The notes: generated by a model not told the origin, from the letters alone. Positions 20,705 to 28,664 are shown, counted from the first letter of the stretch. The stretch is 64,000 bases of DNA from Synechococcus sp. LA31 (GCF_018502385.1 NZ_CP075523.1:1860001-1924000); one strand, 5' to 3'. A program made the numbers and translations.

Positions 20705-21117
20705 GGGGATGGCTCCAGCACCAGGGCGATGGCCTCGAACGGACAGGTGGGAATGCATTGTTCACACACCAGGCAGCGTTGCGCGTCGAACTGCAGCTGC
20801 CAAGAGGGTGCGGCGGAACTCAGAGCCCCGCTGGGGCACACGCTGGTGCAGATGCCGCAATCCACGCACCGATCACGATCCACCCGGATCTGGCCAGAGG
20901 CGCGGTTGAGACCGAGGCCTTGGGCTTCAAGCCACTGCTCAGCAGCGACGAGATCGTCGATATCGCCAGAGAGCTCCACCACCATGGTGCCGCTCTGGTT
21001 GGGAGCGATCTGGGCGCGCAGGATCTTGGCAGCGATATCGAACTCCACGGCCAGCCGGTAGGCGATCGGCTGATGCACCGCTTCGCGGGGGAAGTGGAGG
21101 GTGATGCGGCGCTTCAC
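20701..21117 (-). CDS. NIL-domain ferredoxin with two 4Fe-4S clusters
   Basis: The 138-residue protein has an N-terminal NIL domain (RRITLHFPREAVHQPIAYRL through LEAQGLGLN, residues 2-72) fused to a bacterial-type ferredoxin. The cluster motifs are CVDCGICTSVCPSGAL and CLVCEQCIPTCPFEAI, eight cysteines in all. NIL domains otherwise occur in methionine ABC transporter ATPases and sense ligands; NIL-ferredoxins are common in cyanobacteria with no settled role. The GTG at 21117 is chosen because it begins exactly at the conserved domain; the upstream frame is Arg-rich and non-homologous. Confidence 0.88.
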   Translation of the reverse strand: MKRRITLHFPREAVHQPIAYRLAVEFDIAAKILRAQIAPNQSGTMVVELSGDIDDLVAAEQWLEAQGLGLNRASGQIRVDRDRCVDCGICTSVCPSGALSSAAPSWQLQFDAQRCLVCEQCIPTCPFEAIALVLEPSP

Positions 21118-21197
21118 GCTGGCTAGCCCACCAGGGTTACAGGCTAACCAGCCTCGAAAAACTGGCAGATTGAGGGCTCCGCGATCCTGGTTTCGGC

Positions 21198-21758
21198 GTG
21201 AGCGCACCCAGCACCAACTCCACAGGCCAGCCGTTGCTTGGCCGCCGCGGCCGCATGCTGCTGGCGGCTCTTGGCGCCGTGCTGGCCTTGGCCCTGTTTG
21301 CCCTGCGCGGCGGTCTTCAGCCCGCCGCACCACTGGAGAAACTGGCGCGCCAATCGCTGGATCTCTCGGTGGCCCTTGGCGATGGGCGACCCACCTTGGT
21401 GGAGTTTTATGCCGATTGGTGCGAGGCCTGTCAGGCCATGGCTCCAGCGATGGAGACGATCGAGCAGCAACACCATGGCGAGATCGACGTGGTGTTGCTC
21501 AACGTGGACAACCCGCGCTGGCAACCCGAAATCGATCGCTACGACGTGAACGGTATCCCGCAGCTGGAGCTGTTCAACGCCTCCGGTGATGCCATCGGTC
21601 GGGCCCTTGGCGCCCGCAACAAACCGGAGCTCGAAGCCCTCACCACCGCGTTGATCGCCAACGCGCCCCTGCCGCAACTGGCGGGCCTCGCCAACCAGAG
21701 CAGCCTGCAACCCACCCTGGCCGCCACGCCGGTGGCCGGCCCGCGCAGCCACAGCTAA
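21198..21758 (+). CDS. txlA: Membrane-anchored thioredoxin, TxlA/HCF164 type
   Basis: The 186-residue protein has a short basic N-terminus, a membrane helix at about 20-36 (MLLAALGAVLALALFAL) and a thioredoxin fold with active site YADWCEACQAMAP (Cys75, Cys78) and the cis-Pro loop VNGIPQLELFN. The WCEAC active site and the anchor match cyanobacterial TxlA and plant HCF164, which carry reducing power across the thylakoid membrane for cytochrome b6f maturation. The start is GTG. It is divergent from the NIL-ferredoxin gene, about 80 bases away. Confidence 0.88.
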   Translation: MSAPSTNSTGQPLLGRRGRMLLAALGAVLALALFALRGGLQPAAPLEKLARQSLDLSVALGDGRPTLVEFYADWCEACQAMAPAMETIEQQHHGEIDVVLLNVDNPRWQPEIDRYDVNGIPQLELFNASGDAIGRALGARNKPELEALTTALIANAPLPQLAGLANQSSLQPTLAATPVAGPRSHS

Positions 21759-21796
21759 ATCCGCATCTACCCTTCAGCCATCCGGCGCCTTACCCC

Positions 21797-22519
21797 ATGA
21801 ACCGCTTCCGGGTTGAGCTGATCGCCGCCACCCCCAACCCCCAGCAGTGCATCTACGCCGCGATGCACCAGGACTACAGCGAGGGGTTCGTCGCCGCCGA
21901 TCGCGCTGAGTGGCCCGAGGAAACAAAGGCCGGTGAAATCTGCGTGAAGCGCCTGCTATCCGGCGAGCGAGGCCATTACGGCCCCTTGGAACACGCCCAG
22001 ATTGTGCTCAACGTGGGCTGGTTTCCCCATTCGGTGATGCAGCAGGCCCGCACCCACCGGGTGGGGGTGAGCTTTGATGTGCAATCGATGCGCTACACGG
22101 GCGATCGCATTTGCCGGGCCGCCAATGGCGAACTCGACCTCGAAGAGGTGTTCTATCTGCGTCCCGAAGGTCACTACAGCGATCGCCAAGGCAAGAAATA
22201 CGCCTACACCGCCGAAGAGCGCAGCAAGGATCTTGAGCTCTGCAAGCTCGCTGCCGAGCGCTACCGCGACATGCTCGCTGCCGGCTTCGCCGAGGAGCAC
22301 GCCCGCGGCATCCTCCCCTTCGACTACCGCCAGCACTTCGTGGTGAGCTTCTCGCTACGGGCCTTCCTGCACTTCATGGACCTGAGAGCCAAACTCGATG
22401 CCCAGGAGGAAATCCGGGTGCTGTGCGACCTGATGTGGCCCCACATGCAGGCATGGGCTCCAGAAATCGCCGGCTGGTACGAGAAGAGCCGGCTGCACAA
22501 AGCGCGCCTGGCCCCTTAA
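21797..22519 (+). CDS. thyX: FAD-dependent thymidylate synthase
   Basis: ThyX makes dTMP from dUMP with methylene-tetrahydrofolate and FAD. The 240-residue protein carries the ThyX signature RTHRVGVSFDVQSMRYTG (R-x-H-R followed by the conserved Ser), EHAQIVLNVGWFPHSVMQQA upstream of it, and the C-terminal FSLRAFLHFMDLRAKLDAQ. The ATG start is clear. It is convergent with dcd, which supplies deoxyuridine nucleotides to it, only 3 bases apart. Confidence 0.95.
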   Translation: MNRFRVELIAATPNPQQCIYAAMHQDYSEGFVAADRAEWPEETKAGEICVKRLLSGERGHYGPLEHAQIVLNVGWFPHSVMQQARTHRVGVSFDVQSMRYTGDRICRAANGELDLEEVFYLRPEGHYSDRQGKKYAYTAEERSKDLELCKLAAERYRDMLAAGFAEEHARGILPFDYRQHFVVSFSLRAFLHFMDLRAKLDAQEEIRVLCDLMWPHMQAWAPEIAGWYEKSRLHKARLAP

Positions 22520-22522
22520 CGC

Positions 22523-23116
22523 TTAGACCTTCGCGAGCGTGACCCGCTCAGGTTGGTGCTGGTATTTCCCAGCGCGATCTTGATAGGTGGTTTCACAGGG
22601 ATCACCTTCAAAGAACAACAACTGGCAAATGCCCTCATTGGCATAGATACGACAATCTGCTCCCGAGGAGTTGCTGAACTCCAAAGTGAGATGCCCTTCC
22701 CAACTAGCCTCAGCGGGGGTGGTATTCACGATGATGCCTAGGCGGGCGTAGGTGCTCTTGCCCAGGCAAATCACGGTGATATTGGGCGGCACCTTCATCT
22801 TCTCTAGGGCCACACCAAGGCCATAGGAATGCGCAGGCAAGATGAAGTAGTCGCCGTCGTCGTCACGGCGCAAGGGAGCGGGCTCCAAGTTGGCAGGGTT
22901 GAACCGCTTGGGGTTCATCACCGTGCCCGGCACATGCTTGAAGATCAGGAATTCCTGGGGCGACAGGCGCAGGTCATAGCCATACGACGAGCAACCGAAG
23001 CTGAGCACCGGCTGGGCCCCGTTATCGGGATCGAGGTGGCGCACCAGCTTGGGCTGGAAGGGCGCGAGCATGCCAGCGGCAGCCTGCTCATTGATCCAGC
23101 GGTCGTTCTTGAGCAT
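22523..23116 (-). CDS. dcd: dCTP deaminase
   Basis: Dcd deaminates dCTP to dUTP, feeding dUMP to thymidylate synthase. The 197-residue protein shows MLKNDRWINEQAAAGML, GCSSYGYDLRLSPQEFLIF, the catalytic segment NTTPAEASWEGHLTLEFSN, and GICQLLFFEGDPCETTYQDR. Length is normal for the monofunctional enzyme. Its ATG shares one base with the stop of the upstream CobO-like gene, so the two are very likely translated from one message. Confidence 0.95.
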   Translation of the reverse strand: MLKNDRWINEQAAAGMLAPFQPKLVRHLDPDNGAQPVLSFGCSSYGYDLRLSPQEFLIFKHVPGTVMNPKRFNPANLEPAPLRRDDDGDYFILPAHSYGLGVALEKMKVPPNITVICLGKSTYARLGIIVNTTPAEASWEGHLTLEFSNSSGADCRIYANEGICQLLFFEGDPCETTYQDRAGKYQHQPERVTLAKV

Positions 23117-23736
23117 CAGAAACCTCGGCGCAGCTGGGTGACCTGATCCGCCATCGCCAGCAGGGCGCTCGGTATGGACGGCCCCGTCAGGATCACATCC
23201 AGGTGGGAGGGTCGCTGCTCCAACGCGGCCACTACTTCAGCTTCCTCAAGGAAACCCAGCTCAACCGCCAACCCGAGCTCATCGAGCACCAGCTGATCAA
23301 GCTGCCCGGCCAGCATCTGCTCACGGGTGAAGCTCCACACCTCCAGCACTGCCTCGCGTTCAGCGCGACCCACCTCATCCATCGCCGCAGGCTGCGCTAG
23401 GCAACTCGCCACCGCAGGGCGCAGCCACTGCAGCCGGCCGCACAACCACACACTGCGCTCCAGCCCTTGCTCCACCCCACCTTTCAGAAACTGGCTGATC
23501 AGCACGCGGCTGCCCAAGCCAGCACTGCGAAGAGCCTGGCTGAACACCCCACTGAAGCTGCCGCGGAAGGGAGCGGTGTGAACCTGCAGCAGCCCCTCCT
23601 GCTGGGCCACGAGGCGCAGGCTGCGCCCAGCCGCCGGCGGCGCCGCGCTGAAGGCGCGCGCCGCACCCCCGCGGTGGCCGGGGCGGGATGGGCCTCCGGA
23701 GCCACCGCTGGGAAGAGCTGCAATGCTCGCCGTCAT
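23116..23736 (-). CDS. CobO/CobA-like protein without a P-loop
   Basis: The 206-residue protein aligns by eye with ATP:cob(I)alamin adenosyltransferases of the CobA/CobO family. It keeps VLISQFLKGG (residues 78-87), the Walker-B-like LDQLVLDELGLAVELGFL (146-163) and the late VILTGPSIPSALLAMADQVT. Where the family has the Walker A loop, this protein reads HTAPFRGSFSG (53-63), with no Gly-Lys-Thr/Ser. ATP binding in the normal way is therefore unlikely. It overlaps dcd by one base. I recall similar P-loop-less paralogues in picocyanobacteria; role unknown. Confidence 0.8.
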   Translation of the reverse strand: MTASIAALPSGGSGGPSRPGHRGGAARAFSAAPPAAGRSLRLVAQQEGLLQVHTAPFRGSFSGVFSQALRSAGLGSRVLISQFLKGGVEQGLERSVWLCGRLQWLRPAVASCLAQPAAMDEVGRAEREAVLEVWSFTREQMLAGQLDQLVLDELGLAVELGFLEEAEVVAALEQRPSHLDVILTGPSIPSALLAMADQVTQLRRGF

Positions 23737-23857
23737 CTCCGCTGGCCGCCGCGCTGAAACCTGAATGTAGCGGCGTCAGACCACAGGGCAAGCATTCACC
23801 ACTACCTGTAGTGCAAACACCCGTACCATCGGAGCGCCGCTCACCTTGCTGCCGTTC

Positions 23858-24592
23858 ATGTCCGCCGCCCCCTCCCGCAGCGATGGCCGCAGCCCTAGCG
23901 AACTGAGGCCCACCCGTTTCAGTTGGGACCCGATGGGATTTGCCCTGAGCTCGGTGACCGTGCACACCGGCCGCACCGCCGTGATCTGCAGCGTGTGCCT
24001 CGAGGAGAGCGTGCCCAAATGGCGGCAGGGCTCGGGCAAGGGCTGGCTCAGCGCCGACTACCGCCTATTGCCCGCCAGCACCCCCAGCCGCCAGCCCCGA
24101 GAGCTGATGAAACTCTCCGGCCGCACCCAAGAGATCCAGCGGCTGATCGCCCGAAGCCTCAGAGCCTGCTTGGACCTTGAGGCCCTGGGGGAGCGCAGCC
24201 TCCACATCGACTGCGACGTGCTGCAGGCCGATGCCGGCACCCGCACCGCTTCGATTACCGGCGCCTGGGCCGCCCTGGCCTTGGGCCTGCGGCGCCTAGA
24301 GGCCAGAGGCGTACTGGAGCGATCCCCACTCCTGGAGCAAGTGGCGGCTGTGTCGGTGGGGCTGGTGGATGGGAGCGGTCTGCTCGATCTCGACTACAGC
24401 GAAGACAGCCGCGCCGCCGTGGATCTCAACGTCGTGATGAACAGCCAGGGCCAGCTGCTGGAAGTGCAGGGCACCGCTGAAGGCGCACCGTTTTCACGCC
24501 AACAGCTCAACGGGTTGCTGGATCTCGCCGAAAGCGGACTGCTGCAACTTCGGCACAGCCAGCAGCAGGCGCTCGAGCAAGCACCGAATTAG
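23858..24592 (+). CDS. rph: Ribonuclease PH
   Basis: RNase PH trims tRNA 3' ends by phosphorolysis. The protein of 244 residues has RSDGRSPSELRPTRF at its start, VTVHTGRTAVICSVCLEESVP, the RGWLSADYRLLP-like segment, the Arg-containing SGRTQEIQRLIARSLRA, and DCDVLQADAGTRTASITGA, the phosphate-binding block. The ATG at 23858 (MSAAPSRSDGR) is preferred over one 12 bases upstream. Its stop codon sits on the first base of an NtcA-type binding site for the next gene. Confidence 0.92.
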   Translation: MSAAPSRSDGRSPSELRPTRFSWDPMGFALSSVTVHTGRTAVICSVCLEESVPKWRQGSGKGWLSADYRLLPASTPSRQPRELMKLSGRTQEIQRLIARSLRACLDLEALGERSLHIDCDVLQADAGTRTASITGAWAALALGLRRLEARGVLERSPLLEQVAAVSVGLVDGSGLLDLDYSEDSRAAVDLNVVMNSQGQLLEVQGTAEGAPFSRQQLNGLLDLAESGLLQLRHSQQQALEQAPN

Positions 24593-24633
24593 TGTCAACC
24601 ACTACAAGAGCCCGTCAGGGTGATCCGTAGGGT
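24592..24633 (+). promoter_or_regulatory. NtcA-type activated promoter of ntcA
   Basis: GTG-TCAACCAC-TAC at 24592-24605 matches the NtcA site GTA-N8-TAC except for the third base. It is followed by exactly 22 bases and then TAGGGT at 24628-24633, fitting the TAN3T -10 box. This is the textbook spacing of class II NtcA-activated promoters. The predicted transcription start is about 17 bases before the ntcA ATG. Autoregulation of ntcA is known in other cyanobacteria; here it is inferred from sequence only. Confidence 0.6.
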
Positions 24634-24656
24634 CCGGCACACATTGCCCCGCCGTT

Positions 24657-25370
24657 ATGGTCGGCGCCCAACCAGGCTTCAGCCGCTACTCCCCCAGCCC
24701 CACGACTGGCGCCACCCCGGCCGCCAATACAACGCTGCTGGATGTGATCCGCGGTCTCAACGGCAGCACCACGGAAACGGTGGAGCGCGGCAAAACGATT
24801 TTCTTCCCGGGCGATCCAGCCGAGAAGGTCTACCTGCTGCGTCGCGGTGCTGTGCGCCTGTCGCGGGTGTACGAATCCGGTGAAGAGATCACCGTGGCCC
24901 TGCTGCGTGAAAACAGCCTGTTCGGCGTGCTCTCGCTGCTCACCGGCCAACGCTCCGACCGCTTCTATCACGCGGTTGCTTTCACGCGGGTGGAGATGGT
25001 CACCGCTCCCGCCACCTCAGTGCGCAAAGCCATCGAAATCGACGCCAGCGTGGGGCTGCTGATGCTGCAGGGCCTCTCCTCGCGCATCTTGCAGACCGAA
25101 ACCATGATCGAAACCCTCACCCACCGCGATATGTCGTCGCGGCTGGTGAGCTTCCTGCTGGTGCTCTGCCGTGATTTTGGCGTGCCCACCAGCGAGGGGA
25201 TCACCATCGATCTGCGCCTCTCCCACCAGGCCATTGCCGAAGCGATCGGCTCCACCCGCGTGACCATCACGCGCCTGCTCGGCGATCTACGCAATGCCGG
25301 GCTGGTGCAGATCGACCGCAAGAAGATCACCGTGTTTGATCCGCTGGCGTTGGCTAAGCGGTTCAGCTGA
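24657..25370 (+). CDS. ntcA: Global nitrogen regulator NtcA (CRP/FNR family)
   Basis: NtcA senses 2-oxoglutarate and activates nitrogen assimilation genes. The 237-residue protein has the cyclic-nucleotide-binding-like barrel ([40 protein letters not shown]), the dimer helix ([19 protein letters not shown]) and a C-terminal helix-turn-helix [20 protein letters not shown]. The end [10 protein letters not shown] is characteristic of NtcA. The Ser/Thr/Pro-rich N-terminal 25 residues are longer than in freshwater forms but match the picocyanobacterial style. Confidence 0.97.
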   Translation: MVGAQPGFSRYSPSPTTGATPAANTTLLDVIRGLNGSTTETVERGKTIFFPGDPAEKVYLLRRGAVRLSRVYESGEEITVALLRENSLFGVLSLLTGQRSDRFYHAVAFTRVEMVTAPATSVRKAIEIDASVGLLMLQGLSSRILQTETMIETLTHRDMSSRLVSFLLVLCRDFGVPTSEGITIDLRLSHQAIAEAIGSTRVTITRLLGDLRNAGLVQIDRKKITVFDPLALAKRFS

Positions 25371-25409
25371 ACGCTTCCAGCCGATACTGAATCGTCGTCG
25401 CGAAAGCGT

Positions 25410-26567
25410 GTGTCGGGCTGGCTGCTGATCCTGGCGTTGCTGCTGCTGGGTGGGGTGCTCTCCACCCTCGGCGATCGGCTTGGCTCGAAGGTGGGCAAAG
25501 CTCGCCTGAGCCTGCTGGGTATGCGACCCCGCCGCACCGCTGTGGTGATCACGGTGCTTACCGGCAGCCTGATCAGTGCCATCTCCCTCGGACTGATGCT
25601 GCTAGTGAGCGACAGGCTGCGCACCGGTTTGTTCGAGCTCGATCAGTTGGAGAGGCGCTTGCGTGATGGACGCGAAGACCTCGAACGCAGCCAGCGGGAA
25701 CTCAGCGCAGCCGAACAGGACCGAGCACTGGCCCGCACACAGTTGGCCATGGTTGAAGACCAGGCCCAGGCGCTGCGCAAGGAGCTCGCCCCACTGCAGG
25801 CGCAACGCCGCCAACTGGAGCTGGAACGCGATCGGCTGACCCAGGAGATCGGCACCAAGGATGCCGACATCCGCCGCAACCGCGATGAGCTGGCGCGGCT
25901 CAACAGCCGCATCAACGCCGGCGCCAGGGAACTGCAGCAGCTGGAAACCAATTTGATCGCCCTGCGCCGTGGCGATGTGGTGATCAGCAGCGGGCAGCCA
26001 TTAGAGATCGCCAAGGTGCGGATCGAGCAGCCCTCGCAAGCCAAACCGGTGATCGAAGCGCTGCTGCGCCAAACCAACATCAACGTGTATCAGCGGGTGC
26101 TGCCGGGCCAAGTTCCCAACCGCCAGATCCTGCTGGTGCCCCGCAGTGACATCACCAAGCTCGAAGGCATCCTCAGCAAGCCGGGTGACTGGGTGGTGAG
26201 CGTGATCTCTGCCGCCAACGTGCTCAAGGGTGAACGACAGGTGGTGGCCTTCCCCGACGTGCGACGCAATAAGCGGGTGGTGCAGGCGGGCGAGCAACTG
26301 GCCAGCACCGTGCTCGAAGGCGATGAGCGCAGCCCCGAACAGGTGCGCAGCCTGCTCAATCTGCTGCTCGCCGCTGCTTACAACACGGTGAAGCGCAACG
26401 GCAGCCTGGCCAGCGGGCTGCAATTCGATGCCGCCAGCGTGAGTCAACTCACCGCAGAGCTGACCAATCGTCCCTCCGGCCAGGTGGTGCAACTGCAGGC
26501 GATCTCGCGCCGCAACAGCGATCTGGTGGACCCGGTGGCTGTGGAGATTCGAGCAGTGAATCGTTGA
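25410..26567 (+). CDS. DUF3084 membrane protein with coiled coil
   Basis: The 385-residue protein has two N-terminal helices (LLILALLLLGGVLSTLGDRL and AVVITVLTGSLISAISLGLM) separated by SLLGMRPRRTAV. A long coiled coil of about 120 residues follows (EDLERSQRELSAAEQDRALA onward), then a globular C-terminal domain with PNRQILLVPRSDITKLEGIL and VVAFPDVRRNKRVV. This is the layout of the cyanobacterial DUF3084 family, of unknown function. Start GTG. Its stop overlaps the TTG of the next gene (TTGA). Confidence 0.85.
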   Translation: MSGWLLILALLLLGGVLSTLGDRLGSKVGKARLSLLGMRPRRTAVVITVLTGSLISAISLGLMLLVSDRLRTGLFELDQLERRLRDGREDLERSQRELSAAEQDRALARTQLAMVEDQAQALRKELAPLQAQRRQLELERDRLTQEIGTKDADIRRNRDELARLNSRINAGARELQQLETNLIALRRGDVVISSGQPLEIAKVRIEQPSQAKPVIEALLRQTNINVYQRVLPGQVPNRQILLVPRSDITKLEGILSKPGDWVVSVISAANVLKGERQVVAFPDVRRNKRVVQAGEQLASTVLEGDERSPEQVRSLLNLLLAAAYNTVKRNGSLASGLQFDAASVSQLTAELTNRPSGQVVQLQAISRRNSDLVDPVAVEIRAVNR

Positions 26568-26995
26568 GTCGCCTAGCCGCCATCGACCCGGGCCGCAGCA
26601 AATGCGGCCTGGTGCTCGCGGATCCGGAGGCATCGCGGGTGCTCGCTGCCGGCGTTCTTCCTCCGTTGCGCTGCCGCGAGCTACTGCTGCAGTGGTGCAA
26701 CCAGCACCCCTTCGCCAAGGTGCTGCTCGGCGATGGCACCGGCAGCCAGCCCTGGTTGCCATGGCTGGCTGAGCAGCAGCTCTCAACGCTGCTCGTGCCG
26801 GAAGCCGGCACCACACTGGCGGCACGGGAGCGCTATTGGCAGTTGGAGCGCCCACGCGGCTGGCGGTGCCTGCTACCCCGAGGCCTGCGCCTACCTCCCC
26901 GCGATGTGGACGACGTGGTGGCCCAGATCCTGTTGGAGCGCCACTTGGACAGGCTGCTGACGCGGACAAGCGATCTGAAACTGCTGGTGCGCTGA
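26564..26995 (+). CDS. YqgF/RuvX-like RNase H-fold protein
   Basis: The 143-residue protein begins with the RNase H-fold strand LAAIDPGRSKCGLVLADPEA, where the Asp would be a metal ligand. A second strand follows (KVLLGDGTGSQPWLPWL), then a late acidic DVDDVVAQILLERHLDRLL. This fits the YqgF/RuvX resolvase-like family that processes pre-16S rRNA, in the short cyanobacterial side branch. A canonical ruvX may exist elsewhere. The start is TTG overlapping the DUF3084 stop, implying coupled translation. Confidence 0.75.
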   Translation: MSRLAAIDPGRSKCGLVLADPEASRVLAAGVLPPLRCRELLLQWCNQHPFAKVLLGDGTGSQPWLPWLAEQQLSTLLVPEAGTTLAARERYWQLERPRGWRCLLPRGLRLPPRDVDDVVAQILLERHLDRLLTRTSDLKLLVR

Positions 26996-27006
26996 AGCAG
27001 GAACTT

Positions 27007-27264
27007 TCAGAACTTGGCTCGCACGGTAAAGACGTAATCGCCGCCAGGCTCCAGTTGATAGTCGGCCTTGAGCAAAAACCGCAGCAGCGCGTCGTGGATC
27101 AAGGCACGACCGAGCGACGGTTCCACCTGGAGCTCCCCGCGATCAAAAAACCAGCTGAAGGTCCACTGAAAGCCACCGGCACTGACCTCGCCCTCCAGAC
27201 GCCGCTGGCTGAAGCTCTGCTGCAGCACCCGCAGCTGAGCAGTCGTGGCGGGTAGGCGACTCAA
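27007..27264 (-). CDS. DUF3146 family protein
   Basis: The 85-residue protein starts (TTG) MSRLPATTAQLRVLQQSFSQ and contains GEVSAGGFQWTFSWFFDRGE and GRALIHDALLRFLLKADYQL, the conserved core of the cyanobacterial DUF3146 family. It is likely an alpha/beta soluble protein; no function is known. It is the last gene of the psbH-tatA-pth-DUF3146 run, 11 bases after pth, and convergent with the YqgF-like gene. Confidence 0.78.
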   Translation of the reverse strand: MSRLPATTAQLRVLQQSFSQRRLEGEVSAGGFQWTFSWFFDRGELQVEPSLGRALIHDALLRFLLKADYQLEPGGDYVFTVRAKF

Positions 27265-27275
27265 GGCAGAGCTCC

Positions 27276-27935
27276 TCAGCAGCTAGAGGGCTCTGCCAGC
27301 TTGGCTGCCGCAGGCGCCACAAACCCGTTCAATCGGTTACCAGCGCGCTCAAAACCGAGCCGCTGAATCAGATCAATGCCGGCCAGCACCTCCTCGAGCA
27401 CCTGATCCAGCACCGGCTGTTCAGCCGGGGCAAAGCGGCCGAGCACATGGCCCACCGTGCGTTGCTTCCGCTCCACCGGATTCAGGGCCGGAGCACCGAT
27501 GCCGATGCGCAGCCGCGGAAACTCTTGACCGCCTAGATGGGAGATCGTGCTGCGCAGCCCGTTGTGGCCTCCCGCCCCGCCGGAGCAGCGGAGCCTCAGC
27601 CGGCCCAGCGGCAAGTCCATGTCGTCAACGAGCACGAGCATCCGCTCAGGCTCAAGGCCAAACCAGTCGAGGGCGGCACGGATTGAGCGGCCGCTGTCGT
27701 TCATGTAGGTCTGCGGCATCAGCAAACGCAGCCGCCGTGTCCCAACGCCAACCTCAGCCAGCAGACCATGCAGCTTGCTCTGCTGCTTGAAGCCGGTGCC
27801 AGCCTGAGCAGCCAGGCGTTCGAGGGCCATGAAGCCAACGTTATGGCGTGTGTCGGCGTACTTCTCGCCGGGATTACCGAGCCCCACAAGCAACTGCAAG
27901 GGAGCAAGGCCTTGATCAGCAGCCATGGGAAGCAA
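27276..27935 (-). CDS. pth: Peptidyl-tRNA hydrolase
   Basis: Pth frees tRNA from peptidyl-tRNAs dropped by ribosomes. The protein of about 219 residues has LLVGLGNPGEKYADTRHNVG with the catalytic His, the MPQTYMNDSGRSI motif, VDDMDLPLGRLRLR and GGAGGHNGLRSTISHLG. The extended C-terminal tail (about 25 residues, Ala-rich) is longer than in E. coli. An alternative ATG lies 9 bases downstream (MAADQGLAP). It is 24 bases after tatA in the same direction. Confidence 0.94.
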   Translation of the reverse strand: MLPMAADQGLAPLQLLVGLGNPGEKYADTRHNVGFMALERLAAQAGTGFKQQSKLHGLLAEVGVGTRRLRLLMPQTYMNDSGRSIRAALDWFGLEPERMLVLVDDMDLPLGRLRLRCSGGAGGHNGLRSTISHLGGQEFPRLRIGIGAPALNPVERKQRTVGHVLGRFAPAEQPVLDQVLEEVLAGIDLIQRLGFERAGNRLNGFVAPAAAKLAEPSSC

Positions 27936-27959
27936 TCGGGTCGATCACGGAGCCTGCGA

Positions 27960-28232
27960 TCAGGCGTCTGCCGGATGATCCACCGCCGACTCCACACTCT
28001 TCGCCTGGGAAGGCTCGGCGGAGGGCAAGGTGCTGGAAGCACTCACCTCAGCTTCCACCGTATCCACAGCTTTTCGGAATTCCTGCTCGAACTCCTTTGA
28101 AGCGCTCTGAAAACCCTTGAGAGTTTTCCCAAGGGTTTTACCGAGCTCGGGCAAACGCTTCGGGCCGAAGACCAGCAATCCGATGGCGGCGATTACCGCC
28201 AGCTCAGGCAGTCCGACTCCGAACACATTCAT
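27960..28232 (-). CDS. tatA: Twin-arginine translocase subunit TatA
   Basis: TatA forms the pore of the Tat pathway for folded proteins in thylakoid and plasma membranes. The 90-residue protein has the short N-terminal membrane helix LPELAVIAAIGLLVFGPKRL with the Phe-Gly hinge. The amphipathic helix LPELGKTLGKTLKGFQSASK follows, and the C-terminal tail is Ser/Ala-rich. It lies 4 bases after psbH and shares its transcript; this psbH-tatA linkage puts a photosystem gene and a thylakoid export gene under one promoter. Confidence 0.93.
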   Translation of the reverse strand: MNVFGVGLPELAVIAAIGLLVFGPKRLPELGKTLGKTLKGFQSASKEFEQEFRKAVDTVEAEVSASSTLPSAEPSQAKSVESAVDHPADA

Positions 28233-28236
28233 CGAA

Positions 28237-28437
28237 TCAGCCTGCGCCGTTCCAATTAACCGTGATGCCGTCGAGCAGCAGCGACTTGTTGTACAGCTGC
28301 AGGATCACCAGCAGGAAGACAAGAAACAGGGCCATGAACACGCCCATCACCGGAGTGGTTCCCCAGCCGGGAACAACCTTGCCGTACTCCGAGTTGAGGG
28401 GGCGAAGCAGATCTCCCAGGCGGGTGCGTTGAGCCAT
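28237..28437 (-). CDS. psbH: Photosystem II reaction-centre protein H
   Basis: PsbH is a single-span PSII core subunit needed for stable plastoquinone binding and repair. The 66-residue protein has [20 protein letters not shown], the stromal arm, then the membrane helix [20 protein letters not shown] and a luminal end [10 protein letters not shown]. It lacks the extended phosphorylated N-terminus of plants, as expected in cyanobacteria. It is divergent from psbN with an 86-base gap. Confidence 0.97.
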   Translation of the reverse strand: MAQRTRLGDLLRPLNSEYGKVVPGWGTTPVMGVFMALFLVFLLVILQLYNKSLLLDGITVNWNGAG

Positions 28438-28523
28438 GACGGGCTGTGCTCTCTGGCAGCGGGGTCAGTCTCGTTACTGTAAGGGTCGCGGCCGCTGCCG
28501 CGGCTTGCCTGTCGAGAGTTGTG

Positions 28524-28664
28524 ATGGAAACGTCGTCCCCAGCCATGTCCGTGGCCCTGGCCGTACTGGCCGTGTTACTGGGCCTCACGGGGTTTGGGAT
28601 TTACCAGGCCTTCGGCCCCCCGTCGAAAGAGCTCACCGATCCCTTCGACGATCACGACGACTGA
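28524..28664 (+). CDS. psbN: PsbN, photosystem II assembly factor
   Basis: The 46-residue protein has a helix (MSVALAVLAVLLGLTGFGIY) followed by the strictly conserved tail QAFGPPSKELTDPFDDHDD. PsbN is not a PSII subunit but is needed for assembly and repair of the reaction centre. The ATG at 28524 is chosen because the upstream in-frame stretch is Ala-rich and non-homologous. The divergent pairing with psbH is the standard cyanobacterial arrangement. The last 13 bases overlap the end of the GH38 gene. Confidence 0.95.
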   Translation: METSSPAMSVALAVLAVLLGLTGFGIYQAFGPPSKELTDPFDDHDD

